Source of the DNA: Neurospora tetraspora | Taxonomy: Eukaryota; Ascomycota; Sordariomycetes; Sordariales; Sordariaceae | Length of the DNA stretch: 64,000 nucleotides | Reading direction: 5' to 3' | NCBI RefSeq assembly: GCF_033439725.1 | Contig: NW_026944384.1 | Coordinates: 5,332,001 to 5,396,000, forward strand | Shown: positions 35,159 to 46,627 of the stretch, in pieces | Layout of the letters: each line of letters starts with the position of its first letter | How positions within the stretch are numbered: position 1 is the stretch's first letter | Made by a program: the position numbers and the translations under genes | The notes under the pieces: model-generated | Told to the model about the DNA's origin: nothing | Database searches by the model: none | What the model saw: the letters and a program-made list of their open reading frames with translations, nothing else

Positions 35159-36565
35159 ATGGCCAGTCTCCGCGGGGTCTCGAGATCGGCTCGCGCCCTT
35201 CAGCCTTTCTCTACTCAGTTCGTCGCCAGAAGATGCGCCTCGACACAGGCTACCGGCGCCGGTGCCGCTGCCGCTGCCCCCAAAAGCAACATCCCCGACC
35301 TCGCCGAGCTTGAGACACGATCGGCATTGGAGACTCCCCTCCCCAGCGAAGAGGACAAGAAAGATTTCAGGCCATGGAAGCGCGCGGCCGACAGGAAGGC
35401 GAGGTTGCCTAGCAGCAGGTGTGTTATACACATCCTTCTGTTGTTTACATACATTCCCAAAGCTTCATAGCAACCAGGCCACAAACAACATGCTAACCAC
35501 CATGCACCCTCACCAGATACCAATACCACCCCCCCAAGTACAACCGCGGCCCCCTCCACCCCATCCAATCCCCCGCCTCCTCCGACCCCATCGCCCGCGA
35601 CTTCGTCCCGGGCCCCTTCAACATGCCTCGCCTCAAGGAAACCTTCCGCACCGTCATGGCCTCCGACCTCATGACCCTGACCTACATCCACACACCCCCG
35701 GGAACCCCCAAAAAGGAACCCACGGAGCGCTTGCGCGCCTGGGAAGGCGACTCCCCTTACTTCGCCAACCGCGCCCGGCGCGCCCCCCGCGGCGCCCCCG
35801 AGCTTCCCATCCGCGAGCGCGACATTTCGTTCCGCAACATCCCCGAGATCCAGGAGATCACGGTCTCGACCTTCGTCCCGCTCGGTCTGAAGAACCCGGA
35901 TATGCTCATCGTGGCTAGAGCTGTGCTGCTGGCCATGACGGGGACGATGCCGGAGATGACTCGCAGCAAATCAAACGTGGTGCAGTGGCAGTTGCAGGCG
36001 AACAAACCGGCGGGGTGCAAGACGACGATTTACGGAAACGCGGCGTGGGAGTTTATGGATCGGTTGGTCCATTTGGTTTTCCCGCGGATCAAGGACTGGA
36101 AGGGCGTGGCGGCGAGTACGGGCGATGGAAGTGGTAATGTGCAGTTTGGGTTGAACCCGGAGGATGTCCAGCTGTTTCCGGAGGTGGAGTGCAATTATGA
36201 TGTGAGTTTGTATTCCGGGCGGGGGGTGAAGTGAGAAGGGGAGGGGAGGGGAGGGAGCTGGTGCTGGTGCTGGTGCTGGTGCTGGAGCGGGAGCTGGAGT
36301 TGGAGTTGGAGCGGGAGCTGGAGAAAGGAAGGGGGAGGAGAAGTTCCGGCTCTGGCTTTGACTCTGGCTCTGGCTCTGGCTCTGGCTCTGGCTCTACCAG
36401 TGCCTTCTTTTCAGACTTGACAGATTACTGACTTTCTACTCTCTCTAGATGTACCCCGCCAAGATGATCCCCGGTTGCCACATCGCCATCAAGACGACGG
36501 CCACTTCCGACAGACAGGCCAAGCTTCTTCTCCAGTCCCTCGGCGTTCCTTTCTACAGCACCTAA
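35159..36565 (+). CDS. mrpl7: mitochondrial ribosomal protein uL5m (L5/MRPL7)
   Basis: Three exons: 35159-35418, 35517-36201, 36449-36565; 353 residues, all joins in frame. The N-terminus (MASLRGVSRSARALQPFSTQ..RRCAST) is a mitochondrial presequence rich in Arg/Ser without acids. The body matches ribosomal L5: VMASDLMTLTYIHTP, EIQEITVSTFVPLGLKNPDML, KPAGCKTTIYGNAAWEFMDRLVHLVFPRIKDWKG, and near the end MIPGCHIAIKTTATSDRQAKLLLQSLG. In the large subunit L5 contacts 5S rRNA or its mitochondrial substitute in the central protuberance. The second intron (247 nt) is unusually rich in simple repeats. The gene converges on FES1 downstream. Confidence 0.93.
36250..36405 (+). repeat. GCTGGT/GAGCTG and CTCTGG repeats within uL5m intron 2
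   Basis: Purine-rich GCTGGT and GGAGCTGGAGTT units followed by CTCTGG units. They occupy most of the 247-nt intron (36202-36448) and stop short of the TAG acceptor. Confidence 0.85.
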
Positions 36566-37196
36566 GCGCCAAACGCGGGCTGTTGGTCTTGAGAGGTTTG
36601 AGCAAGGAGAAGCAAAGAGGGAAAGGGAGGGGTCAAGCATCTAGCATTGTGTGTGGATGATGATGATGATGGTTGACGAGATGTGTGAAACTTGTACAAT
36701 ACGAATACACCAACCACATAGGGATGATGTATGTTGGGTGTATATATACCTTTTTGTAACAACATCACGAGGAGAAAGATCATAGACGACGTGGGAAGGA
36801 TACGGAAGAAAAAAAATACCACTGGGTCTGAGGGGTTGAAGAATAAGAAAGTAAAATCACAGATACGTCAAGATTGGAGAAGGTGTGATTATTGCGCGTG
36901 AACCAAGTTGTTATCATTTCCCGACCACTGTCAGCGGACATCGTCAAGGGTATTTGCTTCATGAACAAGCTCCCATGTCTATACCGTACATCCGTACACA
37001 CCCCAATCTAGCTTGCAGAACAGGTCAAGGTATCATGACAACAGAACCATCAACTAGATCAGCACAAGTATCTCAAAACAAAAACCCATAACGCCTTTTC
37101 CAATGCCGTATCAAAACATATCTTCCCTCCCTTTTTTTCCTTCCTTATCATCATACCCCCCAATGTGAATATTCATATCGTAAACATCCCCATTCC
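36566..37196. other. convergent 3' region of uL5m and FES1
   Basis: 631 bp of AT-richer 3' flank between two stop codons, with a short ATG/ATC run near 36657. No gene seen. Confidence 0.6.
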
Positions 37197-37964
37197 TCAC
37201 GCAGCCGTAGCCTCAGCCTTAGCCTCAGCCTTAGCCTTACCCCTCAAATGCTCAATAACCTCATCCACCTTATCCATATCGGCCGCATCCACCTTGGTCC
37301 CGTTGTTCACCAAAACCTCATGGCCGCGCTTATGCATCTCCTCCGCCGCGACATCCATAGCCGGCTGATAATTCCTCACCGCGCTCGACAGCGCATACGT
37401 AGCCTTGCGCCTCACCTTCTCCGACTCGCCCTCCTTCATCGCCAGGTCCACCAACTTGGGCACGCCGCCCATGGCCAACAGCCGCTCCTGCGTCTTCTCG
37501 TTGTTTTGCACCGCGGTACCCACGCACCACGCCGCATGGAAGCGCATGTCCTCGTCCTCGTGCTCCAGCAACGAGAGCAAGGGGGACCAGAGATCGAGTT
37601 TCTCAAGCAAGTTCGCGTTGTCCAGGTTTTCGATGAGTTGTTCGAAGTTGTCGAAGGCGATCAACTTGTTCTCGAGCGTGGTCTCGGGCGAAGGGTCCGT
37701 GATCACTTCCATTGCGGCTTTCATTAGTTCGGCTTCGGAGGGGCCGCCGAAGAGGGAGGCGAGGACTTCGGGGTCGATGGGGCGCGGGCCGGGGCCGGTG
37801 GCTTGGGGAGCGGGGGAGGTGGCTACGGCGCCGGTGCCGGTGGCGGGGCCGTTGTTAGAGGCGCCCGGGGAGGATGTGCCGTGGGAGTGGTGGGATTGGC
37901 CTGCGGAGGCGGCGGCTTGGGCCTCGATGCTCCATTTTAGGAGCTGGTTGAGGTTCTTTTCCAT
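37197..37964 (-). CDS. fes1: FES1, Hsp70 nucleotide exchange factor
   Basis: Single exon, 255 residues. The N-terminal signature LNQLLKWSIEAQ is that of Fes1/HspBP1. A low-complexity Ser/Gly/Pro/Ala linker (about 18-62) follows, then PIDPEVLASLFGGPSEAELMKAAMEVITD and an armadillo-repeat core: LENKLIAFDNFEQLIENLDNANLL, RFHAAWCVGTAVQNNEKTQE and VRRKATYALSSAVRNYQPAMD. Fes1 opens the nucleotide cleft of cytosolic Hsp70 and releases misfolded clients for ubiquitin-dependent decay. Length is close to the family norm (250-290). The C-terminus is a Lys/Ala/Glu tail. Confidence 0.95.
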   Translation of the reverse strand: MEKNLNQLLKWSIEAQAAASAGQSHHSHGTSSPGASNNGPATGTGAVATSPAPQATGPGPRPIDPEVLASLFGGPSEAELMKAAMEVITDPSPETTLENKLIAFDNFEQLIENLDNANLLEKLDLWSPLLSLLEHEDEDMRFHAAWCVGTAVQNNEKTQERLLAMGGVPKLVDLAMKEGESEKVRRKATYALSSAVRNYQPAMDVAAEEMHKRGHEVLVNNGTKVDAADMDKVDEVIEHLRGKAKAEAKAEATAA

Positions 37965-40960
37965 TTTTGGATGTGGTTTGTTTTTTGTTGTGTTTGTAGG
38001 TGTGTGTTTTCTTGGTGTAGACTTGGGATTGTTTGTTTTGCGCCGGGACTTGTGCTGGTTGACAGTTGGAGAGTTAATCTATTTGGTTTGTGGACTCGGT
38101 CGATATTCGATACGAAGTAGCTGTTTCAGAGGTCCAACAGGGTCCTCGATGTTCGTGTGATGAATTGATATGGATGATGACTTGATCAGCTAACTTTTGT
38201 TTAAAGCTGTTTGTGCCCCGCCATGTACAAATAGTATAAGAACAAGGCTGACTTATCGATAATGCGATTGCTGTCCAATCCCATCTCGATGGTTCTCTGG
38301 GTTTCAGGAAAGTTCGGTCCAAAAACGGTTTAGCGCCTTCCCCACGTGTTACTGGCTGGCAATTTGGAAAAGGAATGAGACGTGGAGCCGCTTGCTTATG
38401 AGGATCTCTGAAATAAGGTATCTTCCGAAATCATGTCCCTAAAAAGGAATAAAACTTCAGCTTCTAGAAGGAAATATTAAACGGACATGGGCATCATCAA
38501 TATTCGGGGGGAGGAAAGGGAGGTTCAAAACGAAGTCCAAGCTTCATGTGCTTTAACAGCTTCCCGAGCCGAAATGGTCTGTGCACTGCCCCTCCACACC
38601 TTTGAGGAAGTGGGCAGCAGCTGCCCCACCTTGCCCCCCCCCCCCCCCGGTCGTTGTTGCTCCAAACCGTCGCTCTTGCGGGGAGACAACAGACGACAGG
38701 CGACAGACGACGGGTCAGGCTGACACGATCTGAGTGATTAGACTACAGCAGTTCAAAGTGGCAGTGGCAGCTTCGCTTCGTTCCGGAGGATCGCATAAAG
38801 TGACAACGAAAGGGTTAAAAGGGAGGCTGCCCGGTGACTGGTTGGAGAAGGTCGCATTGACCATGAGCATCCAACAGGACTGGTTTGATGATGGCCCCTT
38901 TCACAGCCAAAGCTTGATCGCTTGACACTTAACAAGAGCTCGAGGAGTGCTCTGATATTGTCGACGTCGACGCGGGGTTGGTCCAGAGTGGTCCTTGGAT
39001 GTTAGGTGTTGTCCACGTAGGTATTTAAGCTTGTTGTTGTTGTTGTCAGAATCCCGCCCACAATGCTACTGCCTGGCCCACCGTCATCGATACCCACCAC
39101 GCTGGAACACATGCATTGATGCTTGTTGAGCCAGCCGCGCCATGTCCGAACCCATTGCGGAACTCATCGCTTCGTAGATTTGTGTATAAATCGAGACAAA
39201 AATTCTAGGCTGCTGATATTAATGATGCTTTTCGATCACTGAAAGGGGGAATGGTGATCATCGTTGCCGGGAATGCCGCTCCAACGTCTGACAAGGCTGA
39301 CATCTCAAAGAGCGGTGCATACGCAAGCCACTCGCGCAGCGCAGGGAATAATAACCGGTGCCTAGAGAAGAGCCCAGATGTAGAAAGGAGACGAGATGCC
39401 TGCTTGGCGAAACAAGATAATGATCAGTGATGCGAATGTCGACTTCATGTCTTTGTCGTTTGGAATGCAAAATTCGTGGATACCTAATGGGGCATACGTC
39501 AGCTAAACTTGGTCCAACGTGAACAGTGGAACAAAAGTTCCAATTCCAGGCTGTGAAGGTGGTGGATGGTGGGATGAAGCAGACGCCAATAAGTTGGTGG
39601 TGGTGGTGGTGGTGGTGGTGGTGGTGGTGGTGGTGCAGGTGTTGGACTGTGGCAATACCTCGCTCTCATCCCCAATGAGATGGTGTTTCCTTGGAAATGA
39701 CACCGCTGCTGAAAGTCTCCGTACCGTATGGACCCGAGTGCATACCGTAGGCTATCTCCGTCAGATCCCGTACCGGGCGGCCACAAGACACTCGGACCCT
39801 CGGGGCCATGGGGTTTGCGATCCGGACAAGCTCCAAGAGATCGTAATCAGCCAGGCTCCAACAGAAGAGACGGTAAAGAAGACATTGGATCTTCTGGAAT
39901 TGCAAACGCCTTCTTCAGAAGGAGTAATAAACAAGCCATGAACGGGGGTGCGACAAGGGACAACGACCAGGTACGACGGACCACCGTCCACGGACCCACG
40001 CTCACAATCGTCTACTAGCTGCCCGTCGGCACGCAGAGGCAGCGGTGACGACCCCGGCCGGGCTGCAATAGACTGGCGGCCGGTGTCCCAAATCGGGTCC
40101 CAAATCGCAATCCCCTTTGAATTTCATCGGGCTGCCAGTTGCCAGACATGTCGAGACGTCGCCTCCGAGGTGTGGAAGCCTTCCGAAAGTGTGTTGGCGG
40201 CAGGAAGATCCCCTTGTCCTCCCAAAATAAGGCGGTGTCTCCTACCCACTTTACAGATCGCAGGCCACTCAGGAATCCACCTTGAGCCACCCCGATCCAA
40301 GCATGACACTGTGAGTTGACAACTTGTCCACGAAGATGCCAGACAGCAAGGGGGCAGTGCGGCCAGTGATTTGGTGGTTTTGAGTAGAAAACGAACAGCA
40401 AGGAGGGGACGGGAAGGCAGCGCAGCGGTGTTGTGCACGTAGTCGTCCATCTCATCGTAATAAACCACCAGCAACAGCAACGTAGTTGTAAGGTACCCGC
40501 CTGCTGCCCTGCCCGCCTTTCCTTCCTCCGCCGCCCGCCAAGTCCCATGCCGTGACGGGAGGTGACCAGGCCCAGTCCAACCAAGCCAGCAGTGTCCAGT
40601 CCCCCGGCCCAGTCCAAGTCCCCAATCAACCTGTGCCCCCCAGTCAGCCATCCGTTCCCTCGCACCTGGCACCACAGCAATCCATCCCCTTACCTCCCCT
40701 ACCTCTCCCCCCCTCAATCCACCCGCCGCCTCGTACTCCCAAAGCTGACCTTAAATTCACCTCCCCTTTTCCAACTCCTCCGCCTACCGAACAACATCCA
40801 AATTTTTGCCCAAACAACGTCTCTACGTCTTCCGGCAACACCACTCTCAGCCAAATCATCATCGCTCCATCGATCCGGGAATCGTCGAGCGTATTTAATA
40901 ACTCTTCTTCTGTACCTTTTGCTTAATCCGACACTTTTCGTCACCACCTAATCTATCACA
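37965..40960. other. 3.0-kb intergenic region between FES1 and actin
   Basis: Divergent promoters at both ends. A C15 homopolymer lies at 38634-38648 and a (GGT)13 array at 39596-39635. A long pyrimidine-rich stretch (about 40560-40860) before the actin ATG is typical of strongly expressed genes in filamentous fungi. Frames of up to 221 codons (minus) over this C/T-rich stretch lack any domain. Confidence 0.55.
39596..39635. repeat. (GGT)13 microsatellite
   Basis: About 13 perfect GGT units in the FES1-actin intergenic region. Confidence 0.95.
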
Positions 40961-42627
<1,667 letters not shown>

Positions 42628-43399
42628 AGTGGGTGCCCTTGAGAGGTCGTTGTTGCAGTTGGAAGCGGAGCGTGGTCGGCTTACACCTTGTATGTAGTTC
42701 AATAAATGGACAAATCCACGACTGTCACGAGCCAGCGCCAACTGGGGACATAACACCCCTATCTGCGTCAAGTAGCATGTCTGCATTGCGCGTGTATTCT
42801 GCACAGGTCTCTCTTATACAAAAAGTAGTGAGCGTGGTCAGAAGGGGGTTGGCGTCTCTTTTCTCTACTAGAAGACATAAATAATGGCCTCTTTTTTCTG
42901 TTTTCTGGGTGGGCGGCGACGGCTGCGAATGCGTGGGATAGGCGCGATCAAGTATGCGGGCTTCTTGATCTTGCCAACACCCTTTCTCTATTTACTACAC
43001 TTTTAGCAGCAAGTTTTAGTCACAACTGGGCAATTCGAGGTTATCGTGGATGAAAATATCATCAAAATTCAAACAGCGTTCTTTATTCCTAAACACCTTC
43101 AACTGCCTTTCCCTTGGCCGTGAGATAACCATGTTGATACAAGCCAAGGACAAAGGGGGCCTTGCTGGCCATCAAGGTATCAGATCCACAGCAATATCGA
43201 GATGCATGTGCTTATGGATTTCATGGAAGGAGAGCCCCCACGGTAAGGCGGCGGCGATACCGATCCAACCGATCCTCACCGCTCTGGAACCGAGTAACAA
43301 GCAGCCGTTTGCATGATCGGACATGGTCTGGGGTGCAAACCAGTGGCAGAAACCAGATGGCTTCGATCTTTCGTCTATTTGCTAACACCATGGGTATCC
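42628..43399. other. convergent 3' region of actin and release-factor gene
   Basis: 772 bp between two stop codons; actin 3' UTR at left. Nothing else recognised. Confidence 0.6.
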
Positions 43400-44276
43400 T
43401 CACTGTCTAGCGCCATCCGCGTTTCCTCCGCGCTTCTCAGCCTCTTTTCCCTTCTCAGCCTCTTCTCCCTCTTGTACCTCATCTTCATATCCCTCCTCCA
43501 CCTCTTCTCCCTCAGCTTCACCCTCTTCCCCTTCTTCCCCCTCTTCCCCTTCTGCGCCCTCTTCCCCCTCCACTAGCTGCTGTCCACCAGCCTTGCCGGC
43601 CTTCTTCTCCTCCAACTTCTTGTATTTCCTTCTCGCCTTCTTCGCCTTGCTATCCGCTTTCTTCTTCTTGACGTTGCCCACGATCGCTACGCGACTCTTG
43701 TCCCCGTTGAGGAACAGGTCCACCTTGGCGGCGAGGATCTCCCGAGCCAGCTTGCGGTTTTGTGTCCGTGAGCGCGTTTCTTGGCATTTGATGACGATGT
43801 TGGTGGGGATGTGCCGGAGTTGGACGGCGCTGTTGGTTTTGTTCTGTGGGAGGGGGGAGGAGGGGGGTTAGTAAGGAAGGTTTGAGGAGAGGGGAGGGGA
43901 CAGAGGAGAATGGAAGGGGGAGGAGAATGGATGGGGAGGACAGGTTGGGGGGGCACAAAGGGCGAGGACAACGTACAATCTTTTGTCCACCGGGACCACT
44001 ACCCTTGAGGTAAACCTCTTCCAACTCGTCCTCGGGGAGTTTAGGGCGGGGAGGCATTTGCCACGGTTTGAGCCATGATGGAGCGGTGGTGGTGAACGGT
44101 GCTGCTGCTACTGCTGCTGCCCCGGGCCGGGCTGCTGGTGTTGCGATCACCGGTCGCCGTCCTGCTCCCGAGCCCGAGATAAAAGGTAGGCCGCCATATC
44201 TCAGGATTCGACCTCCTGCACCTGCGAAAAGGGCTGAAAGCGAAGGTACTGGTAGGCCAAGTGTTGTCTTCATCAT
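43400..44276 (-). CDS. mitochondrial GGQ peptidyl-tRNA hydrolase/release-factor-like protein
   Basis: Two exons, 43977-44276 and 43400-43843, with a 133-nt intron; 247 residues. A mitochondrial-type N-terminus precedes the class I release-factor catalytic domain: [20 protein letters not shown] (GGQ, intron right after KI) and [20 protein letters not shown]. It lacks codon-recognition domains, so it belongs with the short GGQ proteins (yeast Rso55/Pth4, human MTRFR/C12orf65, ICT1) that rescue stalled mitoribosomes. After a basic segment ([19 protein letters not shown]) comes a ~70-residue Glu/Gly-rich acidic tail, odd for this family. Assignment to Rso55/MTRFR rather than ICT1 rests on length and the basic segment and is tentative. 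Confidence 0.88.
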
Positions 44277-45211
44277 CCGAATCCGGAGCCGAAGACTGTC
44301 ACGACGGGAACGGGATCATGATGATGACGGAACGGAGCCACCAAGGCATCGTCGCATCCGGCTGGCAATTGCGCCGCAGTTCCAGCGCGGTCGTCGGGGC
44401 CGGCAGGCAGCGGTCGCGGTCACAGTGGCCGACGGACGTTCGTTCGTCGTCACGGGCCAAAGTCGGTCGCGCCGTACCGATCTGGTGGGGCTTCTTGGTC
44501 TCGTCAATGGCCAATGACAACGGGCCGATAAGATTTTGCACGACGCTAATTTCAGGGGCTCAGCATTTGAGAGCATGGAAGGTGCGGATAGGCCGACTGC
44601 AGTGATCGATTTGTTCTGGGTGCTGTTGGCCTGTTGCTGTTGGCAGTTGGCAGTTCGGGATTCCGGGGCAGGCACTCGCTCAATGCAACTGCACAATTGG
44701 CACAATTGCAGTGGCACTGAAAGAGTGCTCTGGGCCTTGCAGGCGGTGACAGAAAGTTCCCCGGTCCCGCCCGTCACGCAGCAGTGCAGGGCAGTGGTTC
44801 GCGACTCCCCAGCTGTGCGTCCCGCCAGTGGGTGAATTGTTGCGACTGAAACGGCGGATTTGTTGGATTCTCTCAACATCCGATTTGAGAACCCTTTTGC
44901 ATTGAACAACGTATTTCGACCGGATTCCTCCTGACTTTGCCGCTTCCTTCATTGCCTTTTTTCATGCGCGATATCATTCGTCTTCGTTTCCTCGTCTCTT
45001 CTTGTTGACCTTGACCGGCTTTAATCATCAACTCTGGACTTTTTGTAATTCGTCTGTTACCGCCTTTCCCATCGCATCGCGCGTTGCCCGTCGCAAACTC
45101 CAAATCGAACTCCTTCATCGAACGATCGCAAAACCGCAACGGTTCTTCTCGAATCCCGCATTTTCCGAGTAAACATATGCACCAGACTCCAGACATAAAC
45201 GCCCGCCCATC
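44277..45211. other. divergent intergenic region
   Basis: 935 bp between the start codons of the GGQ protein and the small subunit-like gene; promoters of both. Frames here (up to 197 codons) show no domain. Confidence 0.55.
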
Positions 45212-45686
45212 ATGTCTTCCTACCTCGAGGCCTTCAGCAAGTGGTTCAAGCTCAAGATTTACCAGCTTGAGGTTACCATGAGCGTGTACATCTTTACGCC
45301 TATTGAGAAGTTCATCTTTTGTACGTTACCTTGCCTCCCTTTTTGCATCCTCCTCCTTTCGTTCAGTAACCATTATCCCCATCCCCATCCCTTCTACTCT
45401 AAAACCCAATCAACTAACACCTTGTTCCTCAACCCAAACAGACTCAGTCCTCTTCCTCCTCGTCTCCCTCACCTTCATCGCCACCTTCCTCTACCTCCCG
45501 CATCACGTGCAATTCATCGCCCGCCGCGCCTGGTTCTACATGCACGGCGACACCCAGGACTCGATCCTCGATGTTGTTTCCAACGCCGTTACCGTCACCA
45601 AGAGCGCGTTGCTGGGGTCGGAGAAGACTGTGGAAGCCTTGGGCAGGGCGGCGGATGCTACAGTGGGGATTGTTAGGGAACTCTAA
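45212..45686 (+). CDS. small serine palmitoyltransferase subunit-like membrane protein
   Basis: Two exons, 45212-45320 and 45442-45686, with a 121-nt intron; 117 residues. The core YQLEVTMSVYIFTPIEKFIF + YSVLFLLVSLTFIATFLYLP aligns with the small SPT subunits (ssSPT): aromatic-rich YxxE, a P-x-E pair before a single membrane helix (about 37-57) and a (M/L)P-x-H after it. Such subunits activate serine palmitoyltransferase in the ER, the first step of sphingolipid synthesis. A C-terminal ~50-residue extension (AVTVTKSALLGSEKTVEALG...) is absent from the animal proteins and looks amphipathic. Assignment by motif recall only. Confidence 0.75.
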
Positions 45687-46627
45687 ACATCGGGCGAGGC
45701 ATAGGGGAGACTGACATGCTTGCCCGTCGAGAAGCCAATGCTAATTGCTCCTCGGTGGCTGAAGTTGTGTCTGGGTGATGCGATTGGGGATAGTGTTGAA
45801 GGTGGTGATAATGGCAGGGGAGATGTTGAGTCACTACGGGAATTCGGGGCTATCGGGTTGGATATCTCCCTTTTCTCTGGTAACGAGGATGTAGAGGGGC
45901 GCGATACGCGAGCGAGATCCCGCTCAACAAATTTGGGTTGGCAGACTGGGGACAACAACTACACCATGCCTTTGTGCCACTCTCGACAAGTCGTCAGCCC
46001 CGGTGGTGTGGACAGTTCATCCGCACCTACAACCGGACCTTCCGGTGCTCGCGACAAAGGAAGGACGGAACTTGTCAGGAGGGATGGGCTTCGCGCAGTC
46101 GACGCTCCCCACCACACGACCTCGGTGGTGTATGCTTTAATGTTGCGGGAATGAGCTTGGGAGATCAACGCGGATGGAGGCAAGGGGTATCAGTCGGGTT
46201 ATTAGGCGTTCAGGGTTGGAAAAGAAATATCATACGTAATGAAGCTAGCTGGTCAAGGTTGGGAGACGGCAAACGATAGATGAACACTATACATTCTTGC
46301 ATAGAAGGACAGGACAGGACCACGCCCGGTTGAGGTAGTCTTATAATAGCAGTACATGATCAACAAATATTTATGGACTCAGATCTTTGATGGGTGTCAT
46401 AGAAGCGGATTTGTTACTGGCAACCTTGTCATCGTCTCTTCATCGACATGCGGTGCCAGCCAGTCCCACTTGGAGTCATAAAGGAGACTTTGTTTCCGCC
46501 GGGCATTGAGCATTCAACCACTTCATGTCACTCACTCGTAGGCCCCTCCCTGTGTTCAAATCAGGTACCAACATAATACCAGTATGATTTTTTTCTATCC
46601 TCCCTTTTGCGCCCAAACTACCTCCCT
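45687..46627. other. convergent 3' region
   Basis: 941 bp between the stop codons of the ssSPT-like gene and ELP2. Frames of up to 144 codons without a domain. Nothing recognised. Confidence 0.55.
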
